Shown piece by piece: positions 12,190 to 24,096 of a DNA stretch of 64,000 bases. The stretch spans positions 1,302,001-1,366,000 of the forward strand of contig NC_065921.1 of NCBI RefSeq assembly GCF_024586455.1. The letters run 5' to 3'. Source of the DNA: Bactrocera neohumeralis. Lineage: Eukaryota > Arthropoda > Insecta > Diptera > Tephritidae. The notes under the pieces were generated by a model that worked only from the letters and a program-made list of their open reading frames with translations, ran no database searches and had not been told where the DNA came from. Position 1 is the stretch's first letter; each line of letters begins with the position of its first letter. The position numbers and the translations under genes are program-made.

Positions 12190-15100
12190 TCAGTAATCAC
12201 CAGTACATATCCAATAATATGGAAAAGCTGTGAGATCCCAGAACACAATAACTCTGTTACTTACAGGTCTTTATTCGGACACTAGAGGGGGAAAAACGGC
12301 TTACTTTTAGATTATTAGAGGCGAAACAGGATTTTCTAGCCGGTTTTCACCTCCAGTCTGCTAATAAAAATCAGCATGAGACTGACATGAGGATTGCAAT
12401 TTATATACAAGGTACATATCGTTCAGACAAAAAACAACAAGTGACTGCATTTATGCCCAGTTCTTTGATATTGTCCTTCTAAAATACTTTTGACCTTCCC
12501 ATAACATAAAGAGCCATTGCTCACACAGTAACAGCGTACATTGGCAATTAAATAATTTTGGATTTCTGTTTAAAAGCACACTTCCTGGCGCTTCGAGTTT
12601 CATCTCTTTATTATCGATGTTATTTCTGTTTCATTTTGGACCCCTGTCACTCTCTCTTGTTTTGCCCTTGTCAACTTATGACATTTCAATTCTCCGTTCA
12701 ACTGTTGACAGCTGCTTGTACGTCATCTATTTTTAACGGACAATTCTGTGTGATGTTTTCACTATGATAATTTCACGACCCTCGCACTAACAGACAGGGG
12801 TGTTGGCACTCAAAAATTAGGTAATTATGTTGGTTTTAATTATGAAATGCCTTAGATCATGTGACTTCAAAGTTTTGCGTGTCAAACTCTTTCGCAAAGT
12901 TTTACTCTTCTTTGCTGCCCTTTGAGGCTTTCTGCGGTTCTTCAACTCTTTGTATTATGACTCTTTTAATGTATTTTATTAATAAAGTTAATTAATGCGA
13001 TGTAATCAGTCCAAACAGCCAATATCTTTAATTAACCGGTTTATTTGTGGTGTCAACTTAATTTGCATAACAAAATTGTAATTCCCGTTAACACGGCGGC
13101 GATAAAACATACCAGACGGTCTCATACTTAATTATCTAGCAGCATTCATTATTTATTACTCACACACACAAACACGCACACACATGCACGAGCACATTAG
13201 AGTTGTGGGTTGTTGCTTTGCAGTTGCTGAAACTTTAATAAAGTCTAACAAAAGGAAGTGACATTTTTACGATCCCATCGGGAGCGCACTGCAGGGCATA
13301 CAATGTCGACCCCTTCCATAAATATATGAGACAAACATAAGGGCTTATATACCATGTATTGCATTTGTGGACTAACTTGCAGGACTACTGACATACTCAC
13401 TGGAGAAAAGTGACAGAATGAGTGATAATCAGTCGCACAAGGCACACACTTGATGTTGTAGTTTTAATTACCGTTGTACATAAAATAATTGTTGAAATTA
13501 ACGAGTTTCGCCACCCAATGAAACGACGACCTATCACTTATGTGCATATGTATAAGTAATAATATATATATGGCTTGCCTGTATCAATGTCTTGCAATAA
13601 CATTCCTGTCAAACGCATGAAACAGACAACTTCGTAGTTTATTCATGAAAGTTTCCTTTACGGCATGCAAAAGCCAACCAGCACATTTAATGCAAGTCGC
13701 TCGCATCGGGAGAGTTTGTGCATTTAACTGTACACATGAACTTTGGAAAAAGCCAAAAGTGTAATAATGTGAGGGGAGCCAAGTGGAGCTCAGTTTGTCA
13801 ACACACCGATCTAGCAGTATTCATAAGCGTCACTGACATCGGCAGCACCGTACGCACGAACACGCAAAAGTAATCGTTAAAAGCTTTGTTAAGTGGCAAA
13901 TTTATTCGCCTCAAAGGCATAGACCTGTGGGCCCCCCTTTGTTGCTAATTGCACCCTCAGGGGGTTGCCAACCCTGTAGTCAACGCCAAATAGTAATGAT
14001 TCGATTCAAGATGTCACTGAGCAATTGTTTCGATGGATTATGCGCAGAAGGGAATGAGGGAAAAAAACGAAGAATAAAGTAGAAAAAAACAAGATCTCTA
14101 AAAACGCCAACCCTTTACTCTTGATTTATATTTAGATTTTTTTCCATTCTTGAAGCTCTGCTATTCAACACTTTCAAGCTGGGACATAGAAATGTAATTT
14201 ATTACCTCCGACACAGCTGATAGTTGTGGACCCCATTTTTATGTACCTAAACACAACAAAATGGGCCCCAACTCCCGAAATAATGGCGCTTACCTGCGGC
14301 AGGTCCGTTATAGCCTATGGCGGTAATTAAAAGTAAATTTAACGTGTAACTGTGCGCTATTAAAATGACAGAAGCAACAATTACACTCATTTGAACAGTT
14401 ATAACGGTAATAAAAGCACATTATCTTCCTCGCGATAGTGAATTACAACTGCAATGCAAATGCGAGGTTCTCGGAAGATTGTTGTCCCGTTAGCGAGCAT
14501 TGTGCTCGTATATCATAAATTATATCCAGTTGGGCATAAAAACATCATCAGGTTCCCTATGAGGAGGGAGCCACATTCCGTACTGTACCCCCTTACTTAA
14601 ACATAAATTGAAGCGGATTGTATCCACACACACGCACCGACCGTAAATAACCTTGAATAACTAATTTACGTGCGAAATGTGTGGGATTAGTGGTGCAATA
14701 GGTGTCGGCATTTAACTGTCTACCCTCTTGGGTTGCCCAACAGCATACTCCATTTAACTAAGAAGGTATTACACAAATAAATAAGGCTCACCAGCGGAAA
14801 GCTTGTTGAAATTAGCTTCAGTAGGCTCTAAGGCCTATCAACGATTTGAATGAAAACAAAATAAATTTTAGTTATTGCAAGGCCATTTCACAACAGTGTG
14901 CATGCTCAAATAAGGTCACATGACTACTATGCGTAAAAACACATATTGAATTTAAAAAACTTCCGCTGCTAAGATTCCGATTCGGGTTTCTACCCTAAAG
15001 CATAAGATAAGGAATTTTGAAGTTTCTGGAAATTTTCAAAAACTTATTTTCGCAAAGCATTTTGTCAAAAAATACCGAGATGCACTTCCACGTAAATGGC

Positions 15101-15422
15101 TGCCATTTGCAATCGTAATAAATGATTCGTAAGCAGGAAGACAATGGTCAGATGTATTTTTGATGTAACACACCATTAAATTGTTGAGCCGTATGAGTCC
15201 TGATGGAATATGGAGTCATGTGTAGAAGTTCACGCAAGTGAGGAAAGTTCTCTGAGTGCCATGTACTTGGGAGTGGCCAAAAACGATTCTTTTACACATG
15301 GGTCAAGCAGCTCACGACTTCCGGTCTAAGACCGAGTACCCTCTGGTTAGCCAAAGAACATCCGTTTGAAGGCGATATAAACTGAGAAGGCGAACCATTC
15401 CTCCCGAGAATGTGCGCTTGGT
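12190..15422. other. non-coding stretch
   Basis: No gene recognised. Short frames at 12558-12767 and 13245-13445 have no motif. A CA-rich patch lies at 13158-13186. Confidence 0.5.
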
Positions 15423-16565
15423 TTAGTACCCGCCACGTAAAAACGCCTCCAATGAAAAAGAATTAACAGCCTCGGATAAACTCGCCCGAGGCTGTTGTGT
15501 GCTTTCGGCTATAAACGCGTGGTGATGTCTAAGGCAGCAAAATAGAAGATATGAGTTCCGATGACATCTTTCCCTCCACATCAACAATAAACCACGTGGT
15601 GAGCAAACCAGTGCTGTATTAAAAATGCTTTTCTCGAGGTTTTCGTATTTGGAATTCGCAAAATTCTTCGTGAAGAAGTCAGAGTCCTTACACTTCGTGT
15701 AGTTTGTGCTTATCATCAATTGTTTTATCTTTTTGCTGAAAGCACAATAATTACCATAATAACCATAACAGTTATCTTTACATAAGCAATCCCATAATTC
15801 ATCATGATCGTACGACCGTACTGTGATTATAATCGCATTAACGGCGTCGTTCAAATTCATTAACATTTCCTCTGAAAGTCCTAATGATTCCGTATAAAAA
15901 TCGCAAATCGCGTGCCACTGCATTTTCTTCCCCACAGCGACCGCCTGCTGGAACAAGAAAATCCGCGCTTCATTAAGCAATTACATATGTACGACGAGTA
16001 AATGGGCGCACGAGGCGGAAGGCGAGAGCTGGCTGCTAATTCGACTGTGTCTTTGTCGTGTCTCCCTGAAGGCACGCTGCGGTCGCTGACACTGACTGCC
16101 TTCACGAGCAGATGTGTTTTGTGTGTGGCAACAATAATAGCAACCACTGTGTATTGACAGCTGCCACTGACCGCACGCAAATCGCTTAGCCGCAGAAACT
16201 TTTGGCTTAGCTGCAAAAGTAATTAAAGCAAAAACAACGAGTTCGCTGAAATTTCTCCGAAATAACTTAACTAATTCTTTGTATTCTTTGTGTTCCTCGC
16301 ATCTTACCAAAAGAATAATTGACGTGGCAACAGTTTCACCACCAACGGCACTGTAAAGGATGCTCAAGCAGTTGTTGTTGTGCGGGAATACAATTGAGTC
16401 TGCGGCTAAGCTGAATAATAGAATTAGCCACCAATTGTCACCAGTCTGTCGAAACTGTGCTAAGCGGCTGCTGGCCCCACCCCTTTCTTCCTGTTCATGC
16501 CTCTGCCGCTGCTTTCGGCTACTGCATTTACGACCACTAATCGCCCTCGGCTCGCTGTTGAGCAT
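15423..16565 (-). other. long minus-strand open frame with one internal stop
   Basis: Starting from an ATG at 16563-16565, 381 codons run in one minus-strand frame broken only by TAA at 15981-15983. That is unusual for this AT-rich window. The N-terminal half is basic (SSRKQRQRHEQEERGG) with a hydrophobic stretch (WWLILLFSLAA). The C-terminal half contains TESLGLSEEMLMNLNDAV and Cys/Tyr-rich DNCYGYYGNYC. I recognise no domain. It may be a transcribed leader or lncRNA exon, a decayed gene, or chance. The plus strand of the same patch also has open frames (16360-16662), which weakens the coding case. Confidence 0.2.
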
Positions 16566-19479
16566 TGATGTCTGCTTTTTGGGTCATTTGTCAGCTTACG
16601 TGCTACGGATCAGAGTACAAATCTTCGCAACATACTGTCCACATGGACAAATACGTAACTAGCGCTGTATGAACGGGCACACTGAGCACCTTACTCAAGC
16701 CACCGTCCTCGCTTTCAAAGGATATTTGCATAACATTATCGCTCAGGTCGAATTTTATGACCATTTAATGGCAAAGTGGCAAACAATGGTGCCTGGACAG
16801 CGGTTTCCCTTCCCACTATTTTGAAATGTTCGGAGGCACCTCTGCAGGGTAATAAAACACTTCGATTTAACCTCAACTTATGTCGCTTAAATGCAGACTG
16901 GTCATTAATCTTTAGCAATTTTATGAGCCTCGACTGGGAAACAATCGGTGCATACTTGTCCCCGGCTGCGTATATTATATGCATGTTATTCATTGCTCTC
17001 AACACGGCAATGCGAAAAAGCTCAGTTGGCATACTGTGGTGCCCTGCGGCCCTGCTGAAAACATGGAGGAAAGATATATAGCTGAGAAAAGTGGCGGAAT
17101 ATATGTAGTCTCACCAGCCTCATCCGCACTACGGTAACTTCTAACAGCTCCACCAGGAGCAAAATCACGATATTGGTGGAATCAACAACCCGGAAACCCA
17201 AAACGCACAGCTTCTACTCCTCTTAGAAGTTTGTTCATGACTTTTTTAGAACAAAGTACCATATTTTATAACGGTATTTGCTGATATCTACAAATTTAAT
17301 ATTTCTTTAATTTTTTTGTTTCAATTTCTATTTTTGTAAACAAGAGTACAATTCCACAATTCAAATCAATTTTGCGAACAATAAACTCAGTTGGACAATT
17401 CAAGAAATTAGAATTCTCCCTCTCTTTATTTGCAATTCGACAATGCGATGACCTTATAGCGCCACTGCATGCAACATACATACAAGTGCATACACATTGT
17501 ATTTGAAGGTCTAAAAATACAATACTTATCTCTCCCCCACCGGAATAGCTAAGCACCTACCATTGTCCACCCGTCCCCCCTCGTTGAAGTGACCGCAGTT
17601 CAGCGGCGTTTTAACAGCGTTTTTCGTACCTCATTCATGCATTGCTCAAATCACTCTCCTCTCTGACCACCGGTCATCCGGTGGCACTTTGACGATGGCA
17701 GTGCGGGCAATGCCAATTTTCGACCTAATTTGGTTGATGAATGGTGGGAGCAGCGAAAGGAAAGCACAATTGCAAAGTGCAAGAAACCAGACGAGACAGA
17801 AAGGAAACGCTGCCAGCCCACAGAGTACTACAATGAATGCGCTACACGCTTACCCCAGGTATACGTAACTACATTGTTGCCTTTTGTTGTGCTCTTTTTC
17901 TATGTCGCAACACTCATCTAACATAAATGAACGCTTTTGTTGTTGTTTCTGTAGTTAACACTGTTTTATTTTGCTCTCTTTCCTTTCATGCCTTTATTTT
18001 TAGTAATTTGCCCTCAGTGCGCTTTCAGTTTTCTTGTGCTTATGCCACCACCCCTCGGACCACACCCGTAGCAACGGCGAAACACCGGGCCGTAGAGGCT
18101 TATATATGAAGACATTTGTAGCTTAGTTTAAGTTGCATAGTTTTGGGCGCGCTTTCCATCAATGCCTCGCCTGTTCGCTGGTTCGTGCTTTTCGTGTTTT
18201 TCGCACTTGTGCACGTGCACCGCAAATTGGCGGCAGGATTAGCTGCACGGCGTATTCACGTTCATTGTTCACAGTGGCACCTCTTCGACACAGCGGTGCG
18301 GTATGGACGGCTCTTAAGTGCTAAACGCCTAAAGCTATGCATGCTGCATTGGTCTTATATTTCCTTTCCGCTTTCCACTTTCAAAGATTATCACAACGCT
18401 GTTATATTTTATCTGATGTAGAGGCGGTCGCATAAATTTGCACGCCAATTCGCTAATCTGCCTTTGAAAATCTCGAAACACCTTTATAGTTTTTTAAATC
18501 TGTTTACCGTAAAATCAGTACCGAATTTATAGGTTCAAGTTTATCAAATGTCAAGGAAGGCGACATTCTTTAAAGTGTGAATGGCAACAACAACTTGAAA
18601 GAAAAGGCAAAGATAAATGAATTTCATATCATTTTGGCTCCTTAGTATTTTTTTCATTCCTGAAGATCCGTTTTCATCACTAAAAGTTACCAATCATTTT
18701 ATGAAAATATTTGAGAAATATACTGTTTGATTTCCTTCTCACAAAATGCTAGAAATATCAAAAATGACCAAAACTCCATTCATTGAATACCCACTTAATG
18801 ACGGAATTTAGATGTGGCTGAACTGTAATGAAATATTGTCAACGTTCCACGCACCTTGTAGTGCCGAATTCTTTTGAATTCTCCCTGACCTCACAGTCAA
18901 GTCAATTATTTTGAGACTTGAGTGAACCTTTTTCCACATTTTGAGGTGAAGGACAAATGGAGCGCACGAACAAATGAATTGGCGACCCTTGCGATGGAGA
19001 ATAAAAGCTGTGATTTAAAAGAGCAACACCGCTTTGCCTTAGCAACGCACATTAAGCCAACACAATAAATATAAAATCAATAAAGAAAACTTGAGTCTAA
19101 CAAAAGGGCGCCCTGCACTGAGATACTCTGCGTGATATGATGGCATTGAAGGGGGAAATCTGTCATTGCACCGCCTCACGGATCACCCAGTTCGCTTTGC
19201 TCGGTTCATTGCATTCTGTTGTGCCGTTTTGGGCCACGCGGTCATTGGCCTCCAAGCCATTGTAATGTCAATACCAACATAAGGGTCGGTGGGTCGGTGG
19301 AGTTGTGCGACATGCATTTCTTCCATACTAAAGTATTCCTTTTAATGAACATAATAAAAATTCTGAAAGGCAAAATAACAGCGCTTTTCTTTCGGAATTA
19401 AGCGAGCACATAAGGTAAATAAGAAAAGAGCGGAAGGGTAGTAAGGACTAATAAAAAAATTCCACTTACATTCCAGCTG
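16566..19479. other. non-coding stretch
   Basis: No gene recognised. Frames at 16736-17081 are open on both strands at once, a sign of composition and not of coding. The segment 17700-18420 is GC-richer and could be regulatory. Confidence 0.45.
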
Positions 19480-19637
19480 CGATTCAACTTCGCCGTCTTG
19501 TTCAATGCAAGACGTTGATTCCACCAAGGAACGTGATGCGAATTGCAAGGATATCCTTGTGGAATGGAAGTTCTGACTGCTGCTCGACGAATAATCTGCG
19601 GAGTGTGCACATCAAACGCTACAGACCAATCTGACAA
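19480..19637 (-). mobile_element. short non-LTR retrotransposon fragment
   Basis: The minus frame contains VPWWNQRLALNKTAKLNRSW, resembling the VPWWN-x-L linker between the endonuclease and reverse transcriptase domains of insect non-LTR elements. The preceding residues (TPQIIRRAAVRTSIPQG) fit the same region. Sequence on either side is not recognisable. The match is one motif only, so the call is tentative. Confidence 0.45.
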
Positions 19638-19639
19638 GA

Positions 19640-21903
19640 TTGTAATTGGAGTGAAGTTTCTTTTTCATCCGATTTTCATTCGGCATGGCTCTCACTTCAT
19701 TGCGTTTAATTAGAGAATTTTACACCAATTTCAATGACGAGGAATCAGGCATTCCTGCATACACTTCGTTATTGATAAGGCTACTATGATTATGGTTGCG
19801 ATCCAACACTGATGTGATGCGGTCATATCAACTTCATCTACAGATTAAGGCATGCAATGTGTTCAAACGCTTTTACCGATGTTGATAGTTTTATTTGTAA
19901 TATGAGTGATAACAGCGTCCATTAAAGTTTTATGTGTAGATAACACAACCAACAAGAACGAACCTACTATCAGCAGATCGCCGATAATATTATCAGGCCG
20001 ATTTTGTATGGAGCATATAATACGTTTTGTTTCAGCGCAAAAAAATATATATTTATTTCACTTCGAAGTTTTTATCCCCAGCATATTATAAATGCGCCTA
20101 AATGTAGGCAACATAGTTTCATATATTGCTCAATATTATTGACATACAGTATTTAAGGTTCGGTGCATACAAGAATAGGCATTCCTTTTGAATTTGGATT
20201 AAAACAGAGCTTGGAAAGCCACACAAAATGGAAGAGCATGTTTATATTATATCATATAAGCATATATGTAGAAAGAAAACCTCAATCTTCAAGAATATAG
20301 CCTTTTTCATTTATTTTTTTCTTTTAGAAGAAAATGTTAAGTTACGTCTGGTAAAATATTACTTCTGCGCGAAAATCTAAATATTTAAATAAGAAGCCTT
20401 TCGGTGCTCATATGCCTCGTGCAACCGCTGTTCACGAGTAATTAGCATAATTTCACAAATGTAAGCAATTTTTTCATAGAAAAGCAAAGAGGCCAACACA
20501 CGAAAAACTCAATACGAAAGTAAATAAGCAAGGGAAAGCAAGAAAAAAGCCTTCTTTTTTGTTTCGAAACATTGAAATGACGTACACGCCCTGCCTGCGG
20601 GACTCATTGGCTTAGTGATTGAGGGAATGCTAATGGATCCCTGCCCATTTATTATGTTTACAGTAGCGCTGACATTCATGGCTAACGATGCATATAGTAT
20701 GTACACACAACACACTCATATATATATATATATATATATACATATGTATATACATTTTTATATATGTATGTATATATGTTTATGTAGGTACGCATATATG
20801 TATGTATATAAATTCATTTATCATCAACTCTTTAGGTGGGGCGATTCACTTTTTATGAGCGAACGTTTTCCATCTCTCAAAATATTTGCTCGGCCATTTG
20901 TTCTTTCATACATACAGAACTGTATTTGCATAGCGTTTTTATTTGCGGTTGGCCTAAACAGAATAGCTTATCATCACAAACTAATTAAGCAGCAATAAAA
21001 AACACACAAGCGATTTCCACTTACCGAAGAGACTGGTACTGACCCACAGTAGGCCCCAAGCAGCTTCAACAGGTGAGCGCGCCTGCATATGTACAGCTAC
21101 ACGGGGTGTTTCGTCGAATATTGCGAGTTTTATGCTTATAGTTGCTTCGTCGAAAACACAGCATCACGCTCAGAGTAATACAAATATCCCTTAATCCATT
21201 TTCCACAAACTAAATGCAGCCATAGATACATACTTATGTGAGCTTATAGCGAAAGTCCGTTTATTTCCAAATTTCCATTGGCTCTTCTGGTTCAATTGCT
21301 TTGCCGAGCAGCTGAAAAATTGATTGTCACACAAATTTTCAAGCAATTATTTTTGTTGTTGTTCATTAAAATGTCTTCTGTCACAAATTGTTCTGCTCGC
21401 GATTTCTTGATAAACCGTTGGTTGCTATGGCTCTTAGCATTTCTTTTCTGGATTATTTATTGCGTGTGGCAATTTAAAATTTAATGTTTGTGGGAACTTA
21501 ACCGATTCACACCGTTCTCAATTTCAAAAACATATTATCGGATAGTTTTGAGTTTCTCAGATTTTTTCTTTTTTCAAATTAAAATTAAAATAATTATTTT
21601 GTTCTCTTTCGCCGTTCTTATGCATTTTATGACAAAGACATTTTTCAGACGGCGTGTGGATCGAATAAAGAACTTTTTTTTAACATTTTGAGTTCGAAAT
21701 CGTAAGAGAGTTTGCATTTTTTACTGCTCTTTAACAGGGAACACAACACATAACTGCTGAAATCTGAACTCGCTAGTTCCCTTCAAGGTTATTTCAGGAA
21801 AAATACCGTTAACGCTTTTTAAAGTGTATCTAGGATTATTTGATAGGTCTATTCATATCCCCCAGCACTACTGTGGTCCAAAGGGGTTCGGAAAAAAAAC
21901 ATA
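19640..21903. other. AT-rich non-coding stretch
   Basis: No gene recognised. The frame at 20615-20998 is largely translation of a TA/TATG microsatellite (HIYIYIYIHMYIH). Apart from the repeat listed separately I see nothing. Confidence 0.55.
20718..20740. repeat. (AT)n microsatellite
   Basis: Uninterrupted AT run, followed by interrupted TATG/TATA units to about 20810. Confidence 0.95.
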
Positions 21904-22010
21904 TTGAGTAGTCGAAAAAGTCTTTTCGTATTTCTAATCAAACTTCAACTTATTTTTTTTTATATTTATACTAATAAATAAATAAGCAAATATTTTGGTC
22001 GGCAACCGTC
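21904..22010 (-). mobile_element. mariner family B, 3' end fragment
   Basis: It starts TTGAGTAGTCGAAAAAGTC after a TA and aligns with the first hundred bases of the 41812-42544 copy, including TATTTCTAATCAAA, a T-rich run and a TTTTGGTCG word. In that copy this is the transposase 3' end. No coding sequence remains and the homology fades near 22010. Confidence 0.65.
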
Positions 22011-22019
22011 ATTCATTTC

Positions 22020-22860
22020 AAATAAAGCTGTGATTTGGAAAAAGATTTTGCTTTGCGAAAACTATAAAATTTAAATATAGATTTATAACAGTGAATACCC
22101 GAATTTCAGTCCGAAAAGTACCCTCGAGCAGTGTATGCCCTTCCTGCTATGTCTGCATTTATTTTAGCTTTTTTTGATAATAAATGGAAATAAATGTGTA
22201 AACGTGTGCCACTCTTTGAAGAGTGTTTTTTCAGTACCAACTCAAGTCTTCTGACTTTCAAGCACAAGTTAGGTCACTTTCGTGTCAAATGTCACAGTCA
22301 GTTGAACCTCAGCAATTTTATCCTTAGCCTCATACACATTCGAAGAGACCAAGTCGCACTCATTTGAATTAAGGCTTTTCTTTTGCCTCTTAAGTCAATT
22401 GTATGCCATTGAGCATTGGCCCCTTGAAACGACGCCATTTTCGTTGCAGCTCTTAGTTATAAGCAAATTCAGAATAAGCTTCTTCCTGTAATTACAATTT
22501 CAATCAGCTTTTCGTCTGCGCTCGGATTTAACGCAATGGCACTCAGCTCCTTTGCCATTTCAAGCTCACTTGCTGTACACACACACAAATACATATTTAT
22601 GCGGCAGTATGTTGGCCATGTACGTGCTGCATGCGATTGTGGCATTAAAAAGCGCACACACAGGGGCACTTTAACTCGTGCGTGCGTGCGTGTGTGTGAG
22701 TGCATAATAAATGCCCTAAAATTTACGTACATGAAAATGCATATTTGTACATTCCACACGCAGTGCGACTATTCCGATTACATTTGCACACATTGCCACT
22801 TGATTTGTGCCACACATGCGTGTTCTGTAAATACAATATTGCAACAAATGCCACTGCAAC
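22020..22860. other. non-coding stretch
   Basis: AT-rich, with CA/TG-rich patches. The frames at 22469-22895 are mostly translations of CACACA/TGTGTG words. No gene seen. Confidence 0.5.
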
Positions 22861-24096
22861 ATGTTAAAGGTCATAAAGAATCGGAAAGACTCTAGCTACT
22901 GTTCACCATCTCGTGCAGAGGCAGGCGTGCGCGGACAGAGGGGCGCACACGTGAACCCCGGCCGCATATGCCACTTCCCACATGCCGCATACTTCATCAA
23001 ATTGCCATACATGCAACAACATCGCCGCCGCTGCCAATGCAATTTCACTCCACTTATTTCCGCCACGCAACGCACGAGTCACTGCTTCGCACGCGAGGGG
23101 GGGGGGGCAGAAGAAACACGAACGCGAACATTGAATGCAACGCGAATGCATTTTTTTGTGAATTCTTCAAATATTTCTGGTTTCCCGTATTCCTTTAGCC
23201 GCTTCAACGCGCGCGTACACGAACACACTTGGCCACAAACGGCGAACGCACGCACACATGCGCACGCATACATACTTGCTAGATTAATTTGTACTCTACT
23301 TTTAACGACTTCGCCGCGTTGTGACTTTGTACCCTTTCACAGTTTACTGCCTCGATACCAAATGTCAACAGCACAACCTCATAGCCTCGCCGCCACCGTC
23401 AACGTTCAACATTCAACCGAACTGTCACTAACACTGGCGCTCAAATGTGACTGCTGTGACGAAGTCAAAGACGAGGCCGAGTGAATTTCATAAAAACGAA
23501 AAACAGCACAACTTCTGATATATTCTGTCTCTTTCACTACTCAGCGTCGTCACCGTCGTCGTCGTCCAACTGCCGCGACATACGTCCGTGCAGTAACGCG
23601 TCGAAATCCCTACTAAACGCAAGAATCCGGTGGCGGCGCAATAGTCGCTGGCAAGCACAACCGACGCCACGCACGGACACTTGTGGCAGTCGTGCTCGCT
23701 TTCGGAGTCGATTTCGGAGTGAACGGCAAATTCTTGCAGTTTCCCGCTCGTGCTGCCCGGCCCTCTAGCTATGCGGCGGGCCTGGGCAAATCAGCTGGCG
23801 GTCGCCAGAATCAAGCAAGTGGTTGTCGCCTCTCTGCGGCTCTGAGTGCGCGCCCGTTCAGAGAGCGAACGTGCTCCCCACTTGTTTACGTTTCTCGCTT
23901 TGAATGGGGGAAGTGGGTGCTTTTGGGCCACACTGTCTGTCTCTGTGTTACTGGGGCGCTCATGCGATGGCACACATTTGTGCTCATGTGTGTCTATGCC
24001 CTTGCGTCTTCAGACCTGGATGTCCATAAACATTCATCTATACGGTTAAGTACGCATATGTTAGTATTTATGGTGGCACAGTGGACCAAATGTTAG
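22861..24096. promoter_or_regulatory. CpG-containing GC-rich island, possible promoter or leader exon
   Basis: A block of about 1.2 kb far richer in GC and CpG than its flanks, with CGTCGTCGTCG, GCGCGCG and AGAGAGCGAACG-type words typical of fly 5'UTRs and promoters. Plus-strand frames at 22861-23484 (207 aa) and 23683-24096 (137 aa) are open, but minus-strand frames are too. The predicted proteins are H/R/T-rich with no domain, so openness is best explained by base composition. It includes an 11-base G run at 23097-23107. Direction of any transcript is unclear. Confidence 0.3.

Noticed and set aside
15361..15480. Possible tRNA or small RNA
   Set aside because: No B-box (GGTTCGANTCC-type) element or cloverleaf pairing could be found here or elsewhere in the window.
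20615..20998. 127-codon plus-strand frame
   Set aside because: Much of it translates a TA/TATG microsatellite (IYIYIYIHMYIH); no domain or conservation signal.
22861..23484. 207-codon plus frame as a real protein
   Set aside because: The product is H/R/T/C-rich with CA-repeat-derived stretches, and competing frames are open on both strands; treated as a GC-rich island.
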